A stretch of DNA of 61,266 bases from positions 1 through 61,266 of the forward strand of contig NZ_BBWJ01000025.1 of assembly GCF_001463745.1 (NCBI RefSeq), in the 5' to 3' direction. Each line of letters starts with the position of its first letter. Within the stretch, counting starts at the first letter, position 1. Both the position numbers and the translations under genes were made by a program. This document shows positions 52,510 to 61,266 of the stretch, piece by piece. Source of the DNA: Aureimonas sp. AU22 (lineage in GTDB: Bacteria > Pseudomonadota > Alphaproteobacteria > Rhizobiales > Rhizobiaceae). The notes beneath the pieces are model-generated. The model was not told the DNA's origin. It saw nothing but the letters and a program-made list of their open reading frames with translations, and did not search any database.

Positions 52510-53163
52510 ATGGGCGCGCGAGGCGCAGATCGAGGGGAAGCGCCACCCGCGCCACCGGTGACCCGCATCCAGGCCGCCACACGGGCGCAGATCCTCGATG
52601 CGGCGCTGGAAATCTTCTCGCGCCACGGGTTTCGCGGATCGACGGTGGACGAGATCGCGGCCCGGGCCGGCCTGTCCAAGGCGAACCTCCTCTACTACTA
52701 TCGCCGCAAGCAGGATCTCTACGAGGCCGTTCTGGAGCGCACGCTCGGGGAATGGCTGGATCCGCTCGACGCGCTGGACGTCGACGGAGACCCGGTCGAG
52801 GAACTCGGCCGCTACATCACGGCCAAGCTCGCGCTGTCGCTCGAACGGCCGGAGGCGTCGCGACTGTTCGTGAACGAAATCCTCGCCGGCGCGCCCGTCA
52901 TCCTGCCCACCCTCCAGACGAGGCTGCGGACGCTGGTGTCGGCAAAGGCCGCGATCCTTCGGACCTGGGCGTCGCAGGGGCGACTGGCCCCGGTGGACCC
53001 GATCCATCTGATCTTCGCGATCTGGGCGACGACGCAGCACTACGCCGATTTCGCGGTCCAGATCCGAGCGATCCTCGGCCCGGACGTCGAGCGTCCGGAC
53101 TTCCGGGAAGGGGTCACCCGGTCGGTCCTGTCCGTCATCATCGACGGGGTGCGGCCTCGCTGA
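52510..53163 (+). CDS. rutR: TetR-family pyrimidine utilisation regulator RutR
   Basis: The product is 217 residues. It has the TetR helix-turn-helix (ILDAALEIFSRHGFRGSTVDEIA, GLSKANLLYYYRRKQDLYEAV) and a ligand domain that matches E. coli RutR in ASRLFVNEILAGAPVIL, APVDPIHLIFAIWATTQHYADFA and the C-terminal IIDGVRPR. RutR binds uracil and thymine, which release it from TTGACCANNTGGTCAA sites. The stop overlaps the convergent rutF stop by 26 bp. A good RutR-box match lies in front of rutA. Confidence 0.95.
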   Translation: MGARGADRGEAPPAPPVTRIQAATRAQILDAALEIFSRHGFRGSTVDEIAARAGLSKANLLYYYRRKQDLYEAVLERTLGEWLDPLDALDVDGDPVEELGRYITAKLALSLERPEASRLFVNEILAGAPVILPTLQTRLRTLVSAKAAILRTWASQGRLAPVDPIHLIFAIWATTQHYADFAVQIRAILGPDVERPDFREGVTRSVLSVIIDGVRPR

Positions 53164-53719
53164 ACGCGCCGGGCCCTGCCATCTCGGTCGCGCCGAGCGC
53201 TTGAGGCACGTGGTAGGCGCGATCGAAATAGATCAGGCCTTTCCCCTCGGCGCGCGATCGCACCGACACGACGCGGCAGAAGAAGACGTCGTGCGTGCCC
53301 GCCTGCGTCGCCGTCGCGATCTCGCAGCCGAACGAGGCGAGGGCGCCCTCGAGTTCGGGCGTTCCGCCCGCATTCTCGCGCCAGCTTGCCGCGGCGAAGC
53401 GCTCCGCGACGGGCGTCTTGCCCCCGAACACGCGGCTCAGTTCGGCATGCTCGGCAGCCAGCACGTTGACGCAGATCCGCCCGTTCCGCCGGACGGGCGC
53501 GTAGGTCGAGGACGCCCGGTTGACGCAGACCAGAAGCGTCGGCGGGTCGTCGGTGACGCTGCAGACCGCGGTGGCGGCAAAGCCGGCACGCCCGCCCGGC
53601 CCGTCGGTCGTGACGATGGTGACGGCGGCGCCGAGCCTTGCCATCGCGTCGCGGAAGGCGAGGCGGTCGATTTCGTGGTGCTCGGCATGGGGCGCGGCGG
53701 ACGCGCATGCGACGGTCAT
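53138..53719 (-). CDS. rutF: Flavin reductase of the Rut pathway
   Basis: The product is 193 residues. The flavin-reductase fold is seen in FRDAMARLGAAVTIVTTDGPGGRAGFAATAVCSVTDDPPTL (given here as consecutive motif segments) and LIYFDRAYH near the C-terminus. RutF supplies reduced FMN to the monooxygenase RutA. It is the last gene of the rutABCDF unit, 7 bp after rutD, with AAAGGATAGGA ahead of its ATG. Its 3' end overlaps rutR on the other strand. Confidence 0.92.
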   Translation of the reverse strand: MTVACASAAPHAEHHEIDRLAFRDAMARLGAAVTIVTTDGPGGRAGFAATAVCSVTDDPPTLLVCVNRASSTYAPVRRNGRICVNVLAAEHAELSRVFGGKTPVAERFAAASWRENAGGTPELEGALASFGCEIATATQAGTHDVFFCRVVSVRSRAEGKGLIYFDRAYHVPQALGATEMAGPGAFSEAAPRR

Positions 53720-53726
53720 CGGGGTC

Positions 53727-54509
53727 CTATCCTTTCCGGGAAGCGAGGAACGAGCCGACGGCGGCATTGAACCAGGCGGGTTCGGTGATGTTGACGGCAT
53801 GGGCGCCGAAGTCCGACAGCGCGAGCGCCGCGTGCGGGATCGCTTCGGCGAGGGCGAGCGAGCGCGTGTAGGGCACGAGGAGGTCGTCCCGGGCCGCCAC
53901 CACCAGCGTCGGCACCGGGATTTGGCCGAGCCGTGCCTCGACGTCGAAGGCGCGTAGCGCGGCGATGCGCGCCAGAACGTTCTCTCGCCCCTGGAAATGC
54001 GCGATGCCATGGGCGATCTCGGCGCGCAGCCGCTCGGCATGCTCCGCCATCCAGACCGCGGGATAGAGGAACAAAGGCTGCGCCTCGACGAAGGCTTCCA
54101 CCCCCGCCTTTTCCAGAAGCGCGATCCGCGTGTCGAAGCAGCGTCCGGAATGGGGATCGGCGCGGCCGAAGGCGTTGACGAGGACGAGGCTCTCGACGGG
54201 CGAAGCGGAGCGGAGCGCCAGATCGAGGCCGATCAGGCCGCCGAGCGCGTGGCCGACGAAATGGAAACGCTCGATGCCGGCCGCGACCGCAAGTTGGAGG
54301 ACGTCGTCCGCCATGGCGGCGATCGTCCCCTCGGCCCGGCCCCCGCTGCGGTTGGTGCCGCGATGGTCGTAGGTGACGACCCGGAAATCCTGCGCCAGCA
54401 TCTCGATCTGCGGCGCCCAATAGGCACCGGCGCCGCCGAGGCCCGACGAGAGGATCACCGTCGGCGCGCCGGCGTCGCGGCGTCCCCGGATCTCGTGGTG
54501 CAGCGTCAT
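53727..54509 (-). CDS. rutD: Putative aminoacrylate hydrolase RutD
   Basis: The product is 260 residues with an alpha/beta-hydrolase fold. The nucleophile-elbow position is GHALGG, with alanine instead of serine, as in E. coli RutD, so the alanine is a family trait, not a defect. It is proposed to speed conversion of aminoacrylate to malonic semialdehyde. The ATG overlaps the rutC stop by 4 bp. Confidence 0.92.
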   Translation of the reverse strand: MTLHHEIRGRRDAGAPTVILSSGLGGAGAYWAPQIEMLAQDFRVVTYDHRGTNRSGGRAEGTIAAMADDVLQLAVAAGIERFHFVGHALGGLIGLDLALRSASPVESLVLVNAFGRADPHSGRCFDTRIALLEKAGVEAFVEAQPLFLYPAVWMAEHAERLRAEIAHGIAHFQGRENVLARIAALRAFDVEARLGQIPVPTLVVAARDDLLVPYTRSLALAEAIPHAALALSDFGAHAVNITEPAWFNAAVGSFLASRKG

Positions 54510-54895
54510 GGGCGGCCGATATGGGCGACGCTCGCGATCTCGATCAGCGCGTCGGGCTTCACGAGGCCGCAGAGCACGCAGTATCGCGCCGGCTTGTCGC
54601 CCGGAAAATACTCGGCATAGACGGCGTTCACCGCCGCGTAGTTCGCCCAGTCGGTGAGGAAGATGTGGTTCATGGTGACGTCGGCCATCGTGCCGCCGGC
54701 GGTCTCGATCACCCGCTTGATGGTCTCGATGACGTGGCGCGTCTGCGCCGCCGCGTCGCCGACATGGACGACGTCGTTGTTCGCATCGAAGGGGAGGGTC
54801 CCCGACACGTAGACCACGCCGTCGGCGAGCGTGCCCGGCGAGAAGGGGGCGATCGGCTTCGACGTGCCTTCGGGGACGACGATGGATTTGGGCAT
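54506..54895 (-). CDS. rutC: 3-aminoacrylate deaminase RutC (RidA family)
   Basis: The product is 129 residues. It is a full-length RidA/YjgF domain: [32 protein letters not shown], and the conserved arginine in [21 protein letters not shown]. It deaminates or otherwise detoxifies 3-aminoacrylate after RutB. Operon order A-B-C-D-F as in E. coli; the rutB gene ends 13 bp upstream. Confidence 0.94.
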   Translation of the reverse strand: MPKSIVVPEGTSKPIAPFSPGTLADGVVYVSGTLPFDANNDVVHVGDAAAQTRHVIETIKRVIETAGGTMADVTMNHIFLTDWANYAAVNAVYAEYFPGDKPARYCVLCGLVKPDALIEIASVAHIGRP

Positions 54896-54908
54896 GGAGG
54901 CTCCTGGT

Positions 54909-55651
54909 TCAGGCGGAAGGAGATGCGGGCGGGACTTGCGAGACGGCGCCGCAGAAGTCGGCGACCGTCGACACCCATCCGAAGAAGGTCTCGATGTTGT
55001 AGGCGGCCGCTTCCTGGACGGCGGGCGGACCCAGCTGGTGGGTCGCGTCGGCCAGCATCACCGCGAAATATTCGAGGTGGAACGCGTCGCGCAGCGTGCT
55101 CTCCACGCAGACATTCGTGGCGATGCCGACGAAGACGAGGGTGCGGATGCCGCGCGCGCGCAAGGTGCTGTCGAGCGTCGAGTTGAAGAAGCCGCTGTAG
55201 CGGGTCTTCGGCACCAGGAGATCGCCGGGGCGCGGCTCCAGCCCGTCGACGATCGCATAGTCCCAGGTGCCCTTGGCGAGCAGCGTGCCCTGAAGCTCGG
55301 GGCGGCGGCGCATGGTTTTGAGCGCATTCGACTTGTGCCAATTGGGCGAGCCGGGGCCGCCGGCTTCCTGGTAGTCCCGGTCCCAGCCGTTCTGGAGGTA
55401 GACCACGAGGACGCCGGCCGCGCGCGCCGCTGGCAGCACCTTGCCGATGGCTCCGATCGTGCCGGCGGCGCCCGCGATGTCGAAGCCGGCGAGATCCACG
55501 TAGCCGCCGGGCGTCGCGTAGGCGTTCTGCATGTCGACCACCACGACGGCGGTCTCGTGGGGTTTCAACGACAGCGGCTCGGGGCGCGCCGGCAGGGCCA
55601 CGCTCTCGAACGTCTGCGGGCGAGGCACGTGGCCGGCAGTGGGCAGGGCGC

Positions 55652-55655
<4 letters not shown>
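54909..55655 (-). CDS. rutB: Ureidoacrylate amidohydrolase RutB
   Basis: The product is 248 residues of the isochorismatase superfamily. Asp41 ([18 protein letters not shown]), Lys150 ([15 protein letters not shown]) and Cys183 ([16 protein letters not shown]) match E. coli RutB (Asp24, Lys133, Cys166). It cleaves (Z)-3-ureidoacrylate peracid/ureidoacrylate to aminoacrylate, CO2 and ammonia. Its ATG overlaps the rutA stop by 4 bp. It is the fourth isochorismatase-like hydrolase in the window and the only one assignable to the Rut pathway. Confidence 0.94.
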
Positions 55656-56743
<1,088 letters not shown>

Positions 56744-57141
56744 CCGTCCTCCTCGTGCAAGTGGCGCGGCGGGACTGCCGCTCCAGAGCTTCAGCAACTC
56801 GCGTGCCAGAATAAATTGCGCAGGCGAAACAGTGCGTTGGAGCGGACGACCATCGGGCGCCCCGCGCATACCGGAGAAAAACTGACCAAATGGACAAAAA
56901 TCGAAGGCCGGGTGCCGGTTTGCGCGCCAGCCTCTGGTCACGCGGTCGGCAGATCCCCACGGCCGCTTGCCGCCGACCGGCTCGGGAACAGCCTGCCGGG
57001 ATGCGCCGCGGTCGCGCAGGCGCAAGATAACGTGCTGTTTGGAATGGAAGAATTTCCGGATACGGCGTCGGATGCACCGGCATCAGCCATCGGGCCTGAC
57101 GATGGCTGCAACTGCGACGTTTCGCGGCGGAACCAGTTGCC
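56744..57141. other. Rut promoter region
   Basis: This 398-bp stretch separates the racemase gene from rutA on the same strand. It holds the RutR box and presumably the rutA promoter. No coding frame here is convincing. Confidence 0.6.
56882..56897. promoter_or_regulatory. RutR operator upstream of rutA
   Basis: CTGACCAAATGGACAA matches the RutR consensus TTGACCANNTGGTCAA at 12 of 14 fixed positions. It is 139 bp upstream of the rutA start and is expected to be occupied by RutR until uracil or thymine binds. Confidence 0.75.
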
Positions 57142-57786
57142 TCAGCGCTTCCGCGCTTCCAGGGCCTTCACCGCCGAGACCACCCCGTCGAGGACCGGCA
57201 GTCCGAAACGGTGTGCGAACTGGTCGGCGAGATCCGTCATGCCGGCGCAGCCGAGCACGATGGCACCCGGGCGGTCCTCGGCCAGCGCGAGCGCGATCTC
57301 ACGCGCCACCGTCTCGCGCGCCGCGCTGCCCGGCTCTTCCAGGGCCAACACCGGCACCTCGGACGCGCGGACGCGCCGGCACAGGTCACCGAGCGCATAG
57401 GCCCGCACGTTCTCCTCGATCACGGGAACCGAGACGGAGAGCGTCGTCACCACGCTGAAGGGCCGTCCGCCGGCCCCGGCCGCGCGCATCGCCGCCTCGC
57501 CGATGCCGACGACGGGCTTGCGTGTCAGCGCGCGGGCCTTCGCAAGCCCGGTGTCGTCGAAGCAGGCGATCACGAAGGCGTCCGCCTCGGCCTCGCGCTC
57601 GCGGATGAGCGCGAGGAGGCCGGGCTCGGCCACCTCGCCGTCGGCCGGTCCCTGGATCGAGGGCGGACCGGCATGGTTGGTGGCGGCGAGGATCGTGGTG
57701 CCGGAACCTGCGGCGGCGCAGGCCGCCGCCTCGATCTTGTACGTCATCGAGGCGGTGGCGTTGGGATTGATGAAGAGGATGCGCAT
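57142..57786 (-). CDS. Asp/Glu/hydantoin racemase family protein
   Basis: The product is 214 residues. Two catalytic-type cysteines are present in the expected pockets: Cys75 ([10 protein letters not shown]) and Cys180 ([12 protein letters not shown]); [15 protein letters not shown] is the usual start of hydantoin/allantoin racemases (HyuE type). It would interconvert enantiomers of a 5-membered ureide ring. It is last in the Pot-type transporter operon, 10 bp after the permease stop, and just upstream of rut. Confidence 0.9.
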   Translation of the reverse strand: MRILFINPNATASMTYKIEAAACAAAGSGTTILAATNHAGPPSIQGPADGEVAEPGLLALIREREAEADAFVIACFDDTGLAKARALTRKPVVGIGEAAMRAAGAGGRPFSVVTTLSVSVPVIEENVRAYALGDLCRRVRASEVPVLALEEPGSAARETVAREIALALAEDRPGAIVLGCAGMTDLADQFAHRFGLPVLDGVVSAVKALEARKR

Positions 57787-57795
57787 GAGCGGCTT

Positions 57796-58680
57796 TCAGA
57801 GCGTCCCCTTGCCGGCGTCGGATGCGCCGCGCATGCGCCGCGCGCGAAGCAAGAGGCCGGTGCCGAGCGTCAGGGCGATGACGAGGAAGGAGACCGCCGT
57901 CGTCAGCGTGCCGAGCGCGTAGATCGCAGGGTTGGTGACGGTGGTGGTGAGGCCCTGAAGCTCGAGCGGCAGCGTGTTCGGCCCGCCGATCGCCTGGGAG
58001 GTGCGGGCGATCTCGTCCCAGGAGAGCGTGAAGCCGAAGAGCGCGACGCCGACGAGATAGGGCGCGATGATCGGCAGCACGACGTGCCGGAACGTCTGCC
58101 AGGGCGTCGCGCCGAGATCGCGCGCGGCTTCCTCGTAGGCTGGGTCGAAGCGGTTGAAGACCGCGAACATCACCAGCATCCCGAAGGGCAGCGTCCAGGT
58201 GAGATGCGCGCCGAGCGCCGAGGTGAAGAGGCCCATCGCCGACTGGTAGCCCGAGCCCCCGAGCCCGTACGCCTTCGCGACGTCGTCGAAGATGCGGAAC
58301 TCCAGCGCGATGCCGAGCGAGACCGCGATCGACGGCAGGATCAGGCTGGCGATCGCGGTGTAGAAGAGCAGCGTCGAACCGCGGAACCGGCGCCGGAACG
58401 CGAGGCCCGCCAGCACCGAGATCACGACGGTCAGCGCCGTCACCACGAGCCCCAGCCGGAACGATCGCCCGAAGGCCGCCCAGACGTCGACCACGCCGAG
58501 CCCTTCCCACAGGACGCCGAACCAGTGGGTCGAGAACCCGCGCATCGGGAAGGTGAGTCCACCCTCCGGCCCCTGGAACGAGAGGATCAGGACGGTCAGC
58601 GTCGGCCCGTAGAGGAAGAGCACGAAGAGGGCGAAGAAGATCGCCAGCGGCACGAAGGCGCGGGAGCGTTTTTCCGACAC
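57796..58680 (-). CDS. ABC transporter permease, PotC type
   Basis: The product is 294 residues from a GTG with AAGGAG 7 bp upstream. It has membrane segments and the EAA-type loop EEAARDLGATPWQTFRHVVLPI. Spermidine/putrescine-like importers (PotABCD family) carry such a second permease. The upstream permease stop is 1 bp from this start. Confidence 0.92.
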   Translation of the reverse strand: MSEKRSRAFVPLAIFFALFVLFLYGPTLTVLILSFQGPEGGLTFPMRGFSTHWFGVLWEGLGVVDVWAAFGRSFRLGLVVTALTVVISVLAGLAFRRRFRGSTLLFYTAIASLILPSIAVSLGIALEFRIFDDVAKAYGLGGSGYQSAMGLFTSALGAHLTWTLPFGMLVMFAVFNRFDPAYEEAARDLGATPWQTFRHVVLPIIAPYLVGVALFGFTLSWDEIARTSQAIGGPNTLPLELQGLTTTVTNPAIYALGTLTTAVSFLVIALTLGTGLLLRARRMRGASDAGKGTL

Positions 58681-58681
58681 G

Positions 58682-59566
58682 TCACAGCTCCTTACGGATG
58701 TCGACGACGCGCAGGAGCGCGAAGACGATGAGGAGGACGGTGGCCAGAAGCACCACCGCATTGGCGGCCGCGATCGGGAACTGGAGATAGCTGATCTCGG
58801 TCTGGATCGTCTTGCCGACGGAGGCGATCTGCTGGCCGCCCATCAGGCCGACGGTGACGAAATCGCCCATCACGATGGTGAGCACGAAGATCGAGCCGAT
58901 GGCGATGCCGGTCTTCGACAAGGGAACGATGACGTTCCACAGGATCTGCCAGCCGGAGGCGCCCGCATCGCGCGCCGCCTCGATCAGCGAGCGGTCGATG
59001 CGCAGCATCGAGTTGTAGATCGGCACGACCATGAAGAACGTGAACAGGTGGACGAAGGTCAGCGTCACCGAGAAGGAGGAGTAGAGCAGCCAGTCGAGCG
59101 GCTGGTCGATCGCGCCGATCCCCATCAGCGTCCGGTTCACCAGCCCCTCGCGCCCGAGAAGCGGGATCCACGAGATCATGCGGATGACGTTGGAGGTCCA
59201 GAACGGGATCGTGCAGATCAGGAACAGCACCGACTGCACCGCCTTCGATCGCACCTCGAAGGCGAGAAAGTAGGCGATCGTGAAGCCGATCCCGAGCGTC
59301 AGCGCCCAGACCTTCAAGGCAAAGCCCAGCGTCGAGACGTAGGTCCGGAACGTCGTGCACAGCGCCGGCAGCCGCGTGATGCAGCGGTCGAAGACGTCCA
59401 TGTAGTTCTGCAGCGTGAAGGCCGGCTGGATCTGGTAGTTGTCGTAGGTCCAGAAGCTCACCATCACGATGAAGGCGAGCGGCACCACCAGGAACAACAG
59501 GAACACCAGCGCCAGCGGCGCCGCCTGGAGATAGGGCGCGAGCCCGTTGCGATCGGTCGCAGCCAT
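58682..59566 (-). CDS. ABC transporter permease, PotB type
   Basis: The product is 294 residues from the ATG at 59566 (GGAGG 5 bp upstream). Loop motif IEAARDAGASGWQILWNVIVPL and the FWTSNVIRMISWIPLLGREG segment are typical of the first PotB-like permease. It is preceded by a 222-bp region with strong hairpins and then the binding-protein gene. Confidence 0.92.
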   Translation of the reverse strand: MAATDRNGLAPYLQAAPLALVFLLFLVVPLAFIVMVSFWTYDNYQIQPAFTLQNYMDVFDRCITRLPALCTTFRTYVSTLGFALKVWALTLGIGFTIAYFLAFEVRSKAVQSVLFLICTIPFWTSNVIRMISWIPLLGREGLVNRTLMGIGAIDQPLDWLLYSSFSVTLTFVHLFTFFMVVPIYNSMLRIDRSLIEAARDAGASGWQILWNVIVPLSKTGIAIGSIFVLTIVMGDFVTVGLMGGQQIASVGKTIQTEISYLQFPIAAANAVVLLATVLLIVFALLRVVDIRKEL

Positions 59567-59662
59567 GCGGCCTCCGTGGGTGGGAAGATCGTGGCGGGGC
59601 TGCCGCCCCGGGCCCCGCTCGTGGCCTGACGTCCCCGAACCCCTGTCTTCTTTCGGGACTTT

Positions 59663-59703
59663 TCCGAAGTTCGGGAGGGCCACCGGCCCTCCCGAACTTC
59701 GGA
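59663..59703. repeat. 19-bp perfect inverted repeat (hairpin) between permease and binding-protein genes
   Basis: A 19-bp stem with a 3-base loop (CCGAAGTTCGGGAGGGCC arm and its complement) lies within the Pot-type operon. It is strong enough to be a transcript-end or mRNA-stabilising structure, or part of a repeat family. No T-run follows. Confidence 0.8.
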
Positions 59704-59725
59704 CACATCTCAACAGACGAGGGGT

Positions 59726-59748
59726 CCAGGGGAATTCAATTCCCCTGG
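59726..59748. repeat. 11-bp perfect inverted repeat CCAGGGGAATT-C-AATTCCCCTGG
   Basis: A second hairpin-forming repeat follows the first by 22 bp in the same intergenic region. Together with a third stem it makes a three-hairpin cluster. Confidence 0.75.
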
Positions 59749-59754
59749 CGGGAT

Positions 59755-59773
59755 GCAGGGGCAGCGCCCCTGC
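59755..59773. repeat. 8-bp stem GCAGGGGC-AGC-GCCCCTGC
   Basis: The third hairpin of the cluster ends 15 bp past the binding-protein stop on its transcript. It begins right after the second. Confidence 0.7.
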
Positions 59774-59788
59774 GACAACTGCCGCACC

Positions 59789-61084
59789 TCAAGCCGCGAC
59801 GAACTCGTTCCACTTGCGGACCATGTAGGCGTCCTCGTCCATCACCGCGTTCCAGCAGGCGACGGCGCCCATGCGCTCGGCGAACGAGCCGCCGTCGCGT
59901 GTGTCGCCGGTCTTGGCGATGACGGCGCCCTGGGGGGAGAGGATGTCCTTCTCCGCCGGCTTGCCCTCCATCCAGTAGGCCCATTCGTAGGGCTCCATGT
60001 TCGCCTGGGCGGTGGGCAGCACTGCGGCGTAGTAGCCCTGGCGGTTGAGGAAGGCACCGGCCCAGCCGGAGAGGAACCAGTTGACGAACTCGTAGGCGGC
60101 GTCGAGCTTCGGGCCGTCGAGTGTGGCGGGCAGGGCGAAGCCGGAGGCCCAGGCGCGATAGCCTTCTTTCAGCGGCTGGAAGCGGCAGTCGATGCCCTTG
60201 GCGCGCACGGCGGTGACGGCGGGCGACCACATGGACTGGATCACGGTCTCGCCGGACGCCATGAGGTTGACGCTCTCGTTGAAGTCCGACCAGAGGGCGC
60301 GGAACTGGCCGCCTTGCTTGGCCTCGATCAGCGCGTCGATCGTGAGATCGATCTCGTCGCGGGTCATGTTGCCCTTGTCGGGATACTTGTACTTGCCCGA
60401 CGCTTCCACCGCCATCGCGGCGTCCATGATGCCGATCGAGGGAATGTTGAGGATGGAGGCGCGGCCCTTGAACTCGGGATTCAGGAGTTCCGACCAGCTT
60501 TCGATGGGGCGCTTGATGAGGTCGGGGCGGATGCCGAGCGTGTCGGCGTTGTAGGTGGTGGGGATCAGCGAGATCCACTCGGTCGGGGTCGCCGAGAAGG
60601 CCTTGGACTTGTTGGCCTCGAGATAGAGCACCTTCCAGGGCGCCGTGCCCTGTCCGCCGATCGGCTTGCCGTCGATCTCGCCCTTGGTGAAGACGGTGGT
60701 GATGTTGTCGAATTCCTTGATGCGCTTGGCGTCCATGCCCATCAGGTTGCCGGTCGGCACGAACTTCTTCAGCGAGAAGTATTCGGTGTCGACGATGTCG
60801 AACGTGTTGGGCTGGGTGATGATGCGCTTGGTCACCTCGTCGGTGGTGACGGGAACGTATTCGATGGTGATGCCGAGATCGGCCTTCACCTTGTCGGCGA
60901 TCTCCTTGGACTGGTTCACCGCCGTGCCGAGATAGCGCAGCGTCTTGGCCTCCTGCGCCCGCGCGCCCGAAACGAACGGGAAGCCGGTGACCTTGGTGGT
61001 CACCACGGCGCCGGCGGCGAGCGCTGCGCCGGACTTGAGGAAGGCGCGGCGGTCGAGGCCGGATGTCTTGCTGGTGTCGCTCAT
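59789..61084 (-). CDS. PotD-like ABC transporter substrate-binding protein, Tat-exported
   Basis: The product is 431 residues. The signal DRRAFLKSGAALAAGAVV has the twin-arginine motif; the mature part shows the PotD/PotF family features (ITIEYVPVTTDEVTKRIITQ, FDIVDTEYFSLKKFVPTG, KAFSATPTEWISLIPTTYNAD). Despite the family name, the neighbouring rut and racemase genes suggest a pyrimidine or hydantoin ligand rather than polyamine. The importer might replace RutG, which is absent here. Confidence 0.9.
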   Translation of the reverse strand: MSDTSKTSGLDRRAFLKSGAALAAGAVVTTKVTGFPFVSGARAQEAKTLRYLGTAVNQSKEIADKVKADLGITIEYVPVTTDEVTKRIITQPNTFDIVDTEYFSLKKFVPTGNLMGMDAKRIKEFDNITTVFTKGEIDGKPIGGQGTAPWKVLYLEANKSKAFSATPTEWISLIPTTYNADTLGIRPDLIKRPIESWSELLNPEFKGRASILNIPSIGIMDAAMAVEASGKYKYPDKGNMTRDEIDLTIDALIEAKQGGQFRALWSDFNESVNLMASGETVIQSMWSPAVTAVRAKGIDCRFQPLKEGYRAWASGFALPATLDGPKLDAAYEFVNWFLSGWAGAFLNRQGYYAAVLPTAQANMEPYEWAYWMEGKPAEKDILSPQGAVIAKTGDTRDGGSFAERMGAVACWNAVMDEDAYMVRKWNEFVAA

Positions 61085-61123
61085 GGGCTGTCTCCTGGGG
61101 TGAGGGCTGGGAGGCGAAAGGTG

Positions 61124-61266
61124 TCAGGCGGCCTGGAGGGCGAGCTCGTCGCCGCGCGACCAGTGGACGGCGCGCGTCTGCCCGAGCTCGGCGGGCGTGG
61201 CGTTGAAGACTTCCTCGGGGATCACGGCGGTGATATCGCCGGCCTCGCCCGCGTGGACCACGACGG
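61124..61266 (-). CDS. ABC transporter ATP-binding protein, C-terminal end (partial)
   Basis: The last 143 bases are the 3' end of a minus-strand gene whose final residues (RAVHWSRGDELALQAA) match the TOBE-type C-terminal domain of PotA-like ATPases. The nucleotide-binding domain lies outside the window. With the binding protein and two permeases downstream it completes a PotABCD-type importer. Confidence 0.8.
   Translation of the reverse strand, partial: VVVHAGEAGDITAVIPEEVFNATPAELGQTRAVHWSRGDELALQAA

Noticed and set aside
53727-54509. Loss of the serine nucleophile in RutD as a defect
   Set aside because: E. coli RutD also has GHALG at this position, so the alanine is a family feature and not evidence of decay.

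Overview
The window is high-GC DNA with densely packed, often overlapping operons. It carries rhizobial-type features: a TGA-N9-TCA iron operator, a TonB siderophore receptor, HAMP-containing chemoreceptors and a RutR/Rut pyrimidine pathway. This suggests an alphaproteobacterium, most likely Hyphomicrobiales (rhizobial or aurantimonad relatives). The taxon is an inference from gene content. No rRNA, tRNA, CRISPR array, transposase or phage gene was recognised.

Left part (1-30.6 kb) is general accessory chromosome. It holds a truncated chemoreceptor, a divergent azoR/HxlR redox pair, and an exopolysaccharide patch (O-antigen ligase/polymerase, pyruvyl transferase, flippase, glycosyltransferase). 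Next come an RTX-like small gene with an apparent frameshift, and an iron unit (TonB receptor divergent from a siderophore-esterase-like hydrolase, with a RirA-type box between them). A GntR-controlled operon follows that joins a cystathionine-lyase-like PLP enzyme to a CUT1 (sugar-type) ABC transporter. After it are two radical SAM genes (B12-binding and spore-photoproduct-lyase family), a PHB-depolymerase-like esterase with a ribbon-helix-helix regulator, a Tat-exported SDR, a cystine-type ABC transporter, and a second chemoreceptor whose C-terminus looks like a CheR tether.

The centre (30.7-51.3 kb) is the most notable part: a nitrogen-heterocycle/ureide catabolic island made of two divergent blocks around a LysR regulator. 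The minus-strand block has a BMP-type ABC transporter, a formamidase, a biuret hydrolase (BiuH), a second BiuH-like hydrolase, a cupin, allophanate hydrolase (AtzF) and a terminal GntR regulator. The plus-strand block has a cysteine hydrolase, an NMT1/SsuA-type ABC transporter with two different binding proteins, an SDR, a dihydroorotase/allantoinase-like cyclic amidohydrolase, an aminohydrolase-type amidohydrolase, and a cyanuric acid hydrolase/barbiturase (AtzD/TrzD family). Together AtzD, BiuH and AtzF can account for cyanuric acid -> (carboxybiuret) biuret -> allophanate -> ammonia + CO2, with dedicated uptake and regulation. The terminal cyclic enzyme could instead be a barbiturase.

The right part (51.3-61.3 kb) continues the theme with pyrimidine-ring degradation. 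It has a LOG-family protein, a DUF3830 protein, RutR, a compact rutABCDF operon (no rutE or rutG here) with a good RutR-box match 139 bp upstream of rutA, a hydantoin/allantoin-racemase-like gene, and a PotABCD-type ABC transporter that runs off the window end. A set of strong hairpins lies between the binding-protein and permease genes of that last operon. The whole 30-61 kb stretch therefore reads as a multi-operon salvage island for ring-shaped and linear ureides as nitrogen sources.
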